A model generated the notes under the pieces. That model was not told the origin of the DNA. It searched no databases and saw only the letters and a program-made list of their open reading frames with translations. DNA of 64,000 nucleotides from Desulforhopalus singaporensis (GTDB lineage: Bacteria; Desulfobacterota; Desulfobulbia; Desulfobulbales; Desulfocapsaceae), in assembly GCF_900104445.1 (NCBI RefSeq), contig NZ_FNJI01000003.1:124001-188000 (forward strand). Direction: 5' to 3'. The position numbers and the translations under genes were made by a program. Numbering within the stretch: the stretch's first letter is position 1; each line of letters opens with the position of its first letter. This document shows positions 36,030 through 44,400 of this stretch, in pieces.

Positions 36030-36531
36030 ACTATAAACCTCTCGGAAAAGGATCGCCGCAGTTGACGCAAAGCTTTATTTGAGGGTGATACCTGCATGGC
36101 CAGAGTTTCAATCCAAAAGGAATACCACCCTCTGTAACCATGTCAATATCTCTTCTCCACTACTGTAAACGAACCACACCACCATATCAACAGCCGCCAC
36201 CACGGCTCTGCCCGCGTAGAAACACTCTGCATGTTTCTTCGTGACCGGAGAAGTTGCCAGGCAAAGCAAAACATCATCCTGTCAACATATATGATCGTCG
36301 GTTGATTTCCATGAATTTTCTGCTAAACCCACAATGCATTAACGCTAAGAATCAACACCGTAAGAAAGGGGATCCTCGGGCGACAGCAGCCAAAACTTAC
36401 CGAAATCTTACCATATTTGACACATCATGCGGTTGCCGGACCTCTTTTTCGTTGTTACTGTGTAAGCGGAAAAGGGATCGCCTAGGCGACACCCGCAACG
36501 AAACTCATCATCCCAGAACAACGAGGATATA
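36030..36531. other. Intergenic region between the amidohydrolase and the small membrane protein
   Basis: About 500 bp, noticeably richer in A and T than the flanking genes and without a convincing gene. It must contain divergent promoters. A TTGACA occurs at about 36416-36421 on the plus strand, but no good -10 was found at the right distance. Confidence 0.4.
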
Positions 36532-36780
36532 ATGAACATCATTTCCTGGATTTTTCTCGGAATTATTGCCGGAGCACTGGCTAAACTGCTTATGCCCGGC
36601 AAAGACGGCGGCGGCATTTTCTTAACTATAGGCCTGGGAATCGGTGGTGCTTTTGTCGGCGGATGGGCCGGGTCGTTTGTCGGACTGGGCACCACCGGAG
36701 GACTCAGCCTGCCGAGCATTGCGACCGCAACGGCCGGCGCCTTCATCATCTTGCTTGTCTATAGGTTAATAAAGAAATAG
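36532..36780 (+). CDS. GlsB/YeaQ/YmgE family stress-response membrane protein
   Basis: An 82-residue, very hydrophobic protein with three predicted membrane helices and the family's pattern: 'GIIAGALAKLLMPGKDGGG' then glycine-rich 'IGLGIGGAFVGGWAGSFVG' and a final helix. Members (YeaQ, YmgE, transglycosylase-associated proteins) are induced by general and membrane stress in other bacteria; their mechanism is unknown. GAGGAT precedes the ATG. It sits just before the sigma-54 regulator locus but has no visible -24/-12 promoter of its own. Confidence 0.85.
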   Translation: MNIISWIFLGIIAGALAKLLMPGKDGGGIFLTIGLGIGGAFVGGWAGSFVGLGTTGGLSLPSIATATAGAFIILLVYRLIKK

Positions 36781-36859
36781 GCTCCGGTGCAGGAGGCACC
36801 CATCCGGGCCCAGCCCGGGAATATGGCGGCTTTCAAAGCAGGGAGCGGAAAAGCTGTGA

Positions 36860-38299
36860 TCAGCTGCCTTGTGACTGGATATATTTCCTGACCGTCCGCC
36901 GATCAAGATCCATTATCCTGGCAACTTCCTCATAGGTTCCGTGCTGCCGGTAGAGATAGGCGGAATATTGCGCCAGCAACTGCTGGGCGGTCAGCTTGTT
37001 ATTCAGCGTCACCCCGGCACGGTTGTCAGCCGGATGGGCCTGCTGCCAGTCATAGCTGTTTTTCAGAAGAAACCTTCGCACACACTGCTCAAGCTCCCGG
37101 ATATTACCCGTCCACTGGTAATTTTCCGGCTGATGGCGAAGGATATAATCATAGGTCTTTTCGATGAGCTCATCCGACTCCTCCCCGGTAATGCGGCGCA
37201 CTACCACATCGAGAAGCTCCCGGAGCTCCTCCGGGTTCTCGGCCAGCCTCTGCCTGAGCGGCGGAACCTCTATGACGTCGGAGCAGAGCCGATAATAAAA
37301 ATCCTCCCGAAACTCACCGGTTTTCAGCAAAGTTTCCAAATTCTTGTTGGTGGCCGCAATAACCCTGCCGGAAAATTTCTCCTGCCGGTGACTACCGACC
37401 GGGGAAAAGCTCCGCTCCTGAAGAACCTGCAGCAGCTTTATCTGGACCGGCACCGCGACATCGCCGATCTCATCGATAAATATTGCGCCGCAGGGGCTGC
37501 ACCTGGCGAAGATGCCGTGATGGTTTTCCACCGCGCCGGTGAAAGCACCTTTTTTGTGACCGAACAGCTCGGACTCTATCAACTGCTCAGGAAACTGGGA
37601 AAGGTTGATCGAGACAAATGTTTTGGCAAAACTCTCGCTGAAAGTGTGGGTTTTATCGTTGTAGGGAATATAACCGGACCGGCCAATCGCCGCAGCCGCC
37701 ATTCCTTTGCCGGTACCGGTTTCCCCCAGGATCATGGTCGAGAAATCTTCCATCCGGTCCCAGAGATACCTGTCGTAGAGGCGAATGTCCCCCGTGAACA
37801 CATTGTTCCACAAGGTTCTTCGCAGCTCCATGACGCAATCGCTCTTTCCGGCGATCCTGCTGATAAAGTAATAGGCACGCCGCATCTGAAAAAAAAGCGA
37901 CACGAACCGGACAATGTCGACCTCGGGTATCCCGGAGTTGTGGAGCATCGACATGACGTCCCGGCCAAAGTTGAGCCGGCAGCACTCTTCCCCACTCTTT
38001 ATCTGGGTCCGGATATGCTCGTCGTACCGGTCGCAGAACAGGTGGAAGATGTAAAACAGCTTACCGAATTTCAACAACTCAAGATCATCCCGGCCAAGAG
38101 CTCGCCCCCCGTCCCGCTGCTCCACGGCAGCAATCGTCCCGCCCACCTTTGCCACCAGGCGATCGAGAATTTCAGCCAGCGCCGCATTTTCCGGCATTCT
38201 TGCCGCACTACGGTCAAGCTCTACCCTTTTTGGGCCAAACGGGTTGGCAAAGATCGCCTCACGTACAGTTGTAAAAAATTCCCTCTCAGACGGCTTCAT
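36860..38299 (-). CDS. Sigma-54-dependent transcriptional activator with novel N-terminal domain
   Basis: A 479-residue bacterial enhancer-binding protein. The central AAA+ domain has Walker A 'ILGETGTGKG' (about 192-201), the sigma-54 contact loop 'GAFTGA' (about 250-255), 'GAIFIDEIGD' (Walker B) and 'REDFYYRLCSDVIEVPPLRQ'. A Fis-type helix-turn-helix closes the protein ('YEEVARIMDLDRRTVRKYIQ'). Residues 1-180 are neither a receiver nor an obvious GAF or PAS domain; they are mostly helical, with two adjacent Cys ('GEECCRLNFGRDV'), and presumably sense the signal. It diverges from the VIT/VWA-rhombosortase operon, with a palindromic site and a -24/-12 promoter in between. Confidence 0.92.
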   Translation of the reverse strand: MKPSEREFFTTVREAIFANPFGPKRVELDRSAARMPENAALAEILDRLVAKVGGTIAAVEQRDGGRALGRDDLELLKFGKLFYIFHLFCDRYDEHIRTQIKSGEECCRLNFGRDVMSMLHNSGIPEVDIVRFVSLFFQMRRAYYFISRIAGKSDCVMELRRTLWNNVFTGDIRLYDRYLWDRMEDFSTMILGETGTGKGMAAAAIGRSGYIPYNDKTHTFSESFAKTFVSINLSQFPEQLIESELFGHKKGAFTGAVENHHGIFARCSPCGAIFIDEIGDVAVPVQIKLLQVLQERSFSPVGSHRQEKFSGRVIAATNKNLETLLKTGEFREDFYYRLCSDVIEVPPLRQRLAENPEELRELLDVVVRRITGEESDELIEKTYDYILRHQPENYQWTGNIRELEQCVRRFLLKNSYDWQQAHPADNRAGVTLNNKLTAQQLLAQYSAYLYRQHGTYEEVARIMDLDRRTVRKYIQSQGS

Positions 38300-38311
38300 C
38301 GCTGCTCCCTG

Positions 38312-38351
38312 TGTTCATATTTTGTACAAGACATACTACATAAAATGAACA
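38312..38351. promoter_or_regulatory. Predicted upstream activating sequence for the sigma-54 regulator
   Basis: TGTTCATATTTTGTA (38312-38326) and TACATAAAATGAACA (38337-38351) form an imperfect palindrome with 13 of 15 bases matched. It lies between the activator gene and the -24/-12 promoter of the VIT/VWA operon, ending 84 bp before the TGG of that promoter, a normal enhancer distance. It also overlaps the promoter region of the activator gene itself. Confidence 0.6.
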
Positions 38352-38434
38352 TGACCAGGCAATAAAATATGAGCCCACTCCGCCACATTTTTTATTTTCA
38401 CATTATTTTAAAACGTTATCAGACATTAACTCCC

Positions 38435-38450
38435 TGGCACAATTCGTGCT
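38435..38450 (+). promoter_or_regulatory. Sigma-54 (-24/-12) promoter of the VIT/VWA-rhombosortase operon
   Basis: TGGCAC (38435-38440), five bases, then GTGCT (38446-38450). The invariant GG and GC are at the required spacing and the match to TGGCACG-N4-TTGC[A/T] is close. The VIT/VWA start codon follows 40 bp downstream. Confidence 0.8.
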
Positions 38451-38490
38451 GTAACCATGACAACCACCAACCATTTTCAAGGAGGATGTT

Positions 38491-40527
38491 ATGGACAAGA
38501 GAAACCACCGATGTTCAATTTTCAGCGCAGCGGCCACCGCCATAGCAATTCTGGTCATCCTGATCCTGTTTGGCCAATCCGCCCGTGGAGCAGGACTGTT
38601 GAAACCGAAAAACGGGAAGGATTCTGACATTTCCATCAAGTCGCACAAGGTGTCGGTAATCATCAACAACGGTTTCGCCAAAACGGAAGTCGACCAGGTC
38701 TTCGTCAACACCAGGGACAAAGATCTTGAAGCTTTCTATACCTTTCCGGTGCCAAGACAAGCCAGCCTGTCGGAGTTGAGCCTGTGGATCGACGGGAAAG
38801 AGGTTATCGGCGAGGTACTGGCCAGGGAAAAGGCGAAACAGGTCTATGAAAAAGAAAAGGAACAGGGGCACCAGACCGCACTATCAGAAAAAGACCAGTA
38901 CATGAGCTTCAAGGTATCGGTCTATCCGGTAAAGGCCATGGCTGAAACCAGGGTCCGCCTGGTCTACTACCAACCCCTGACCATCGACCTCAATGTCGGG
39001 AGATATGTCTATCCTCTTGGTGAAGGTGGCGTGGACGACGAGAGGATCGCGTTCTGGTCCGTCGACTCCGCCGTCCTTGAGGAATTCTCCTTCGACCTGC
39101 TCCTGAAGTCGGCCCAGCCTGTCAAGGACATCAGGCTGCCAGGCTACTCGCAACTGGCAACCATTGAAAAACTGCAAAACGAAAAAGAACAGGCGGGCGA
39201 GCAATACCGGGCCGCTTTTACCAACAAAAACGGCGCGACCCTGGAGCAGGATGTTGTCTTCTACTATCGGCTGGACGATTCCGTACCGGCCCGGCTCGAG
39301 CTTGTTCCCTACCGGGAGAACAACAAACAGCCGGGAACCTTCATGCTGACCGTCACCCCCGGTGCATCTCTTCAGGAAATCACCGAAGGCACCGACTGGG
39401 TTTTTATCCTCGATATCTCAGGCTCGATGGCGGGCGACAAGATCGACACACTTGTAAGAGGCATTTCCAAGGCCTTGAGCAAGATGGCCGCAGCCGACCG
39501 TTTCCGTATCATCACTTTCAACAACTCCGCAACCGATTTGACCGGGGGGTTTGTCGACGCAACGCCGGACAACATCAGCCGGATAACCGGCCGCCTCAAC
39601 AGTGTCAGTGCCGGAGGCGGGACCAACCTGCACCTGGGACTCCGCCAGGGGCTGGCCCGAAGCGACAGGGAGCGGACCACATCGGTGGTCCTGGTTACCG
39701 ACGGGGTGGCCAATGTCGGGAAAACCGACCACCAGAGTTTTCTCTCGCTCATAAAGGAAAAAGACCTGAGGCTTTTTACCTTTATCATCGGCAACAGCGC
39801 CAACACCGGGCTGCTCGACAAACTGACCAGGGCTTCGGGAGGATTCACCATGGATATTTCCCCCCGCGACGATATCTACGGTCGTATCCTGCAGGCAAAG
39901 AACAAACTGTTTTACCAGGCCCTGCACCAGGCTGAGATATCGTTTTCCGGAGGGGGAGTCAAGGAGGTTACGCCCAGGGTCATCGGCTCTCTTTACCGCG
40001 GCCAACAGCTGGTGCTGTTTGGCAAGTACACCAGGCCGGGACCGGTAACGATTAATTTCAGCGCCAAAATATCGGGGTCGCCAAAAACGTGGCTATGCAG
40101 GACCGTTCTGCCCGAGATCGCAACGGAAAACCCGGAACTCGAACGTCTGTGGGCCCTGTCGGCCATCGACCAGATCAAGGACGAAATCGACACCTTCGGC
40201 GAGACGACAGACCGCAGGCAGAACATGGAAAACCTCGGGGTCGAATACTCCCTGGTAACCGACTACACCTCAATGGTGGTGGCCCACGACCTCACCACGG
40301 ATGGCGAGACACCCCTGCAATCCAACAGGCAGAGGGTCGCACGCGAGAGGACGGCCCAACAGCACAAGGCGTTGCACGGTGTTAACAACTATCGGGCGGA
40401 CAAGACCGAAAACGGCGAGATGTTCTCCGGCAGCCCTTCTCCAGGTGTCGGTTCAGGACCCGTCTCCCCGCTGATGTTCCTGGTGGCCTGCGCCGGTATC
40501 ATCTTTTGCACAGCCAGGAAAAAATAA
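38491..40527 (+). CDS. VIT/VWA-domain surface protein with C-terminal GlyGly-CTERM-like sorting tail
   Basis: A 678-residue exported protein. A signal peptide (to about 33) is followed by a VIT domain (about 45-180, 'FYTFPVPRQASLSELSLWID', 'KAKQVYEKEKEQG') and a von Willebrand A domain (about 300-475). The VWA domain has a complete MIDAS ('DISGS' at 308-312, 'GGGTNL', 'VTDGVAN'). The C-terminus is a short glycine/serine/proline stretch, one hydrophobic helix and a basic end ('GVGSGPVSPLMFLVACAGII' then 'FCTARKK'), the layout of rhombosortase sorting signals. AAGGAGG precedes the start. A rhombosortase gene follows 23 bp later and is presumably its dedicated processing protease. It resembles the sortase-target VIT/VWA proteins of marine proteobacteria. 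The binding partner is unknown. Confidence 0.88.
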   Translation: MDKRNHRCSIFSAAATAIAILVILILFGQSARGAGLLKPKNGKDSDISIKSHKVSVIINNGFAKTEVDQVFVNTRDKDLEAFYTFPVPRQASLSELSLWIDGKEVIGEVLAREKAKQVYEKEKEQGHQTALSEKDQYMSFKVSVYPVKAMAETRVRLVYYQPLTIDLNVGRYVYPLGEGGVDDERIAFWSVDSAVLEEFSFDLLLKSAQPVKDIRLPGYSQLATIEKLQNEKEQAGEQYRAAFTNKNGATLEQDVVFYYRLDDSVPARLELVPYRENNKQPGTFMLTVTPGASLQEITEGTDWVFILDISGSMAGDKIDTLVRGISKALSKMAAADRFRIITFNNSATDLTGGFVDATPDNISRITGRLNSVSAGGGTNLHLGLRQGLARSDRERTTSVVLVTDGVANVGKTDHQSFLSLIKEKDLRLFTFIIGNSANTGLLDKLTRASGGFTMDISPRDDIYGRILQAKNKLFYQALHQAEISFSGGGVKEVTPRVIGSLYRGQQLVLFGKYTRPGPVTINFSAKISGSPKTWLCRTVLPEIATENPELERLWALSAIDQIKDEIDTFGETTDRRQNMENLGVEYSLVTDYTSMVVAHDLTTDGETPLQSNRQRVARERTAQQHKALHGVNNYRADKTENGEMFSGSPSPGVGSGPVSPLMFLVACAGIIFCTARKK

Positions 40528-40549
40528 CCCGCAACCAGAGACCGGTGCC

Positions 40550-41215
40550 ATGAGACGATACCTGAAAACAGTGCAGAACCACTGGATCTATCTTGCTGGA
40601 GCACTCCTTTTGGCAGGCTGCAACCTGCACCTGTTCAGGGGAGTGGCCCCTTCGGCCCTGATCTACAGCCATGACGCGGTGATGGCCGGACAGTGGTACC
40701 GCATCCTCACCCATTCACTGGTCCACGTGAGCTGGTACCACCTGCTGCTTGACGGCAGCTGTACAGTGGTACTGCTCAGAACAATGGACATACCGGCACC
40801 CGTAAAAATTGGCGCCGCACTTTTCTGCCAGCTCTCAAGTCTCCTGTTTTCAGTCCTCTTTTCACCGCTTATTCGCCTGACAGGCTTCTGCGGACTTTCC
40901 GGAATCGGACACGGGTTGATGTTCATGGCCGGCATATTGTGGCTTTTTCCGAAAAAACAGGAACAGCCGGGTGGCCGGGGAGCCAGGATCTTCGGAGGAT
41001 TGTTCTGCCTGCTCAGCCTGGCCAAAAGTTTCGCTGAGCTCTATACCGGCGATCTATTCTTGCTGTCGTCGCACCAGGGCTATCTCGGCACGCCGATTAT
41101 CCATGCCCATGCGGGAGGGGTTATCGGCGGCGGCGCGGCAGCCCTGGTCATGAGATGGATGGACCGCAAGAAAACCGCAATCCCTGTCGACAAGTTGCGG
41201 AGTCAACCATATTGA
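40550..41215 (+). CDS. Rhombosortase (rhomboid-family intramembrane serine protease)
   Basis: A 221-residue, roughly six-helix rhomboid protein of the small rhombosortase type. The nucleophile is Ser117 in 'GFCGLSGIGHGLMF', and the probable general base is His187 in 'IIHAHAGGVIGG'. 'HSLVHVSWYHLLLDGS' (55-70) matches the helix-2 His/Asn region, with His in place of Asn. Rhombosortases cleave GlyGly-CTERM tails of secreted proteins in Gram-negative bacteria and help attach them to the surface. It is 23 bp behind the VIT/VWA gene, whose tail is of that kind, and both are read from the same sigma-54 promoter. Confidence 0.85.
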   Translation: MRRYLKTVQNHWIYLAGALLLAGCNLHLFRGVAPSALIYSHDAVMAGQWYRILTHSLVHVSWYHLLLDGSCTVVLLRTMDIPAPVKIGAALFCQLSSLLFSVLFSPLIRLTGFCGLSGIGHGLMFMAGILWLFPKKQEQPGGRGARIFGGLFCLLSLAKSFAELYTGDLFLLSSHQGYLGTPIIHAHAGGVIGGGAAALVMRWMDRKKTAIPVDKLRSQPY

Positions 41216-41266
41216 AGGGAACGCCTAATCGATTTTCCCTGCCGACACCGGAAGCCGCACATTGCA

Positions 41267-41293
41267 TGTACACCACAAAACACAAAATGTACA
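41267..41293. promoter_or_regulatory. Second predicted upstream activating sequence for the sigma-54 regulator
   Basis: Two copies of the palindromic hexamer TGTACA (41267-41272 and 41288-41293) are 21 bp apart. The second is preceded by AAAA, as AAAATGAACA is in the site at 38342-38351. The element ends 84 bp before the TGG of the next -24/-12 promoter, exactly the spacing of the first site. The rest of the 234-bp gap before the next gene is A/T-rich and non-coding. Confidence 0.55.
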
Positions 41294-41376
41294 CCGGCTG
41301 TGCCTTTAGCTATTAAAACAACCGCATGTTTATTTTTTTACCGCACGATTTCAACAACTTAAGAAATACATTCTGT

Positions 41377-41392
41377 TGGCACGGATCATGCT
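41377..41392 (+). promoter_or_regulatory. Sigma-54 (-24/-12) promoter of the lysophospholipid acylation fusion gene
   Basis: TGGCACG (41377-41383), four bases, then ATGCT (41388-41392). All invariant bases are present at correct spacing. Transcription should begin near 41403, favouring the start at 41450 over the ATG at 41417. Confidence 0.82.
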
Positions 41393-41449
41393 TTTCACAA
41401 CCCAGTCAACCATTTCATGAAAAACACATTTTCCCACAGGAGAAAGACA

Positions 41450-44400
41450 ATGGCCGGGACAAACAGAATTGAAAATCGACCTTCCTTTATCGCCATGGCT
41501 GCAACCTACTGCCTCGGCGTTTTTAACGACAACTACTTCAAGCAGGCGGCGATGCTTCTCGCCGTTGCTGCAAGCCTTAACCACCTCCAGGGCTGGGCCG
41601 CAATGCTTTTTTCGCTGCCTTTTATTATCTTTTCTGCGCACGGTGGATGGTGCGCCGACAGGTTTTCGAAAAAGAGGATGATTATCCTGTCCAAAGCTGT
41701 TGAACTCGGTGCCATGCTCATAGGAGCCGCCGGCCTTATCACCGGCAACTGGCCGTGCATCCTGGCAATGGTCTTTCTCATGGGACTGCAGTCCACTTTT
41801 TTCAGCCCAGCCCTCAACGGCTCCATCCCCGAGATTTTTTCCACAAAATCGGTACCAAGAGTCAATGCCGTGCTCAAACTTGCAACCACCGTTGCCATTT
41901 TAGCCGGAATAGCGCTTGCCGGATTTTCCCTGGACCTGAAATACAACACATTCGCCCCCTCACCGGGAATCCTGGTCATTGCGGCGGTGACCGTAGCGGT
42001 GTCCCTGGCAGGGCTTGCCGCAAGCCTGTTCATCGCCCACCGCCAGAAAGCGTCCGGGCAAAAGCCTTTTCCCTGGCTCGGTCCCTACAATTCCATAAAA
42101 GACCTGGTTGAGATCAGCAAAGACAGGGAGCTCTTGCTCGCAATTTCAGCCGACGCCTGGTTCTACTTTATCGCCTCCATTACCATCCTGGTCATCAACA
42201 GCCTCGGCATTGAACAGTTCCGGTTCAGCCAGACCGAGACCAGTCTTCTCAGCGTATGCCTGATGCTGGGCATATGCGCCGGCTCTCTTGCCGCCGCAAA
42301 AATTGTCGATCTTGACCGCTGGTCGAGATCGCTGCAACTCTCGGGGCTTGTCATGGCGCTGGGCCTGATTCTGGCCGGCTGCAGTCTATTTGTGGCCGAC
42401 AGCTTCAAGTTGAGATGGCTGGCCCTGGCCCTGACACTGGCAGGTACCGGCGGAGGCCTGTTTCTTATTCCGGTCACCTCGTTTCTCCAGGTTCGCCCCG
42501 AATCCAAAGAAAAAGGCAGGGTGCTCGCCGCTTCAGGCTTCAGCTCCTTTACCGCAATCCTGCTCTCCGGTTTTCTGTTCAACGTCGGCGCACAACACCT
42601 GCAGCCGACATCGTTCATGGTCCTACTCAGCGCGGCAGCATTTGGTGCCGCCCTGCTGTTCGGCCTGTTTGGCTCGAACTTCGTCGATCTGAACCGGCTA
42701 CTGGCGACCCGGCTTCTCAGGGCGGTCCTGGCGCTGCGCTACCGGGTCGAGGTGAAAGGCCTTGACACAATAGACACCGACGATAACCGCGGCATCCTGT
42801 TCCTGCCCAACCACCCGGCCCTCATCGATCCGGTCATCGTCATGTCGGTCCTGATACCCGGTTTCTCCCCCCGTCCGCTGTCCGACGAGAACCAGGTGGA
42901 CAAGCCAATACTCCGCACCCTGCTCAAGCCCGTAAAACCGATCACCATTCCCGATCTTGCCAAAAACGTTAAATCGGGAAGAAAGCGGGTAAAAGAAGGA
43001 CTGGACAAAGTCGTTGCCTGCCTCAATGAAGGAAACAACATCCTCTTCTACCCCTCCGGTCGTCTGTTACGGACCGGCCGGGAAGACCTCGGGGCCAACT
43101 CGGGGGTGGAATATATCCTCGACAATGCGCCGGGGATAAGGATCGCCCTGGTACGGACCACCGGACTCTGGGGGAGCAGCTTCAGTCACGGGTCGGGGAG
43201 TCCTCCGTCTTTAACCGGAAATATCGTCAACCATCTTAAATCAATAGTGGCAAACGGATTTTTCTTTGCCCCGAAACGGCGAGTCACCGTCGAAGTCTGT
43301 GAAGATCACCGGCTTGCCGGCTGCACCGGAAAAACCCAGATCAACCGCTGTCTCGAAGACTACTACAACGAGAGAACCGCACCCAGCATCCAGGTACCCT
43401 ATTACTGGTGGCAGAAGAGCAGGCCCGGGGTTGTTGCTGAAAACGTGTCGCCAAAACGCGTTGCAGTACCCGGGAACATCGCGCCCTCCATACAGCATCT
43501 GGTCACTGCAAAAATAGAAGAGCTTGCCGGCATCAAAGCGGAAGGCTCATTCCGGCTGGCGCAGGATCTCGGTCTCGACTCTCTTTCCACCATGGAGCTT
43601 AGCAGCTGGATCGAAAACGAATATGGGGCGACTATTGACAACCCGGGTGCGCTCGAAACCGTCAACGACTGCATTCTCGCCGCAGCTGGCAGGCTGCAGC
43701 ACAACAGCGAGGCCGGGAATACTCAGATTCCACCAGAATGGTTTAATGACAACAAAGAAAGCCTCACCTGTTGCCACGGCTTAACCATAGCCGAAGTTTT
43801 TTACAGGAAAGCGGTTACAGCCCCGGACCGGCCAATCATCGCCGACCGGATTGCCGGAGTCAAAACCTACCGCGACGTCCTGACCGGAATCTTCGCCCTG
43901 CGTCCGCTGCTGCAAAATCTGCCGGGCAAATCTATAGGCATCATGCTCCCTGCGACAACGGCTTCTGCCATCGTCTACCTGGCCGCACTTTTCAGCGGCA
44001 AAACCCCGGTGCTGTTCAACTGGACGGTCGGGTTGAAAAACCTGGCCCACGGCATCGAACAGACCAGGGTCAGCCACATCATCTCCTCGGCCCAGCTCTG
44101 TGAGCGGATCGAGGAACAGCAGGAGATAGATCTCTGTTCGCTGGGGATTACCTGGCTTCACCTGGAAAAGATAAAAGATGATATCGGTCTCGCTGAAAAA
44201 GCCGGCGCGTGGTTGCGGGCACGGTTTTATCCGCAAGGCCTTCTGCGCCAGCCTGTGGGCGATACCGCTGCCGTGCTTTTCACCAGCGGCTCCGAATCGA
44301 TGCCCAAAGCGGTCCCGCTCACCCATGCAAACATTCTCGCCAACATGAACGATTTCAGCAAGATGGTAAAACTTGACAACAGTCACAGGCTGGCAGGAAT

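Noticed and set aside
36941-38365. A 474-codon plus-strand open frame opposite the sigma-54 activator
   Set aside because: The minus-strand protein has every motif of an enhancer-binding protein; the plus frame has none.
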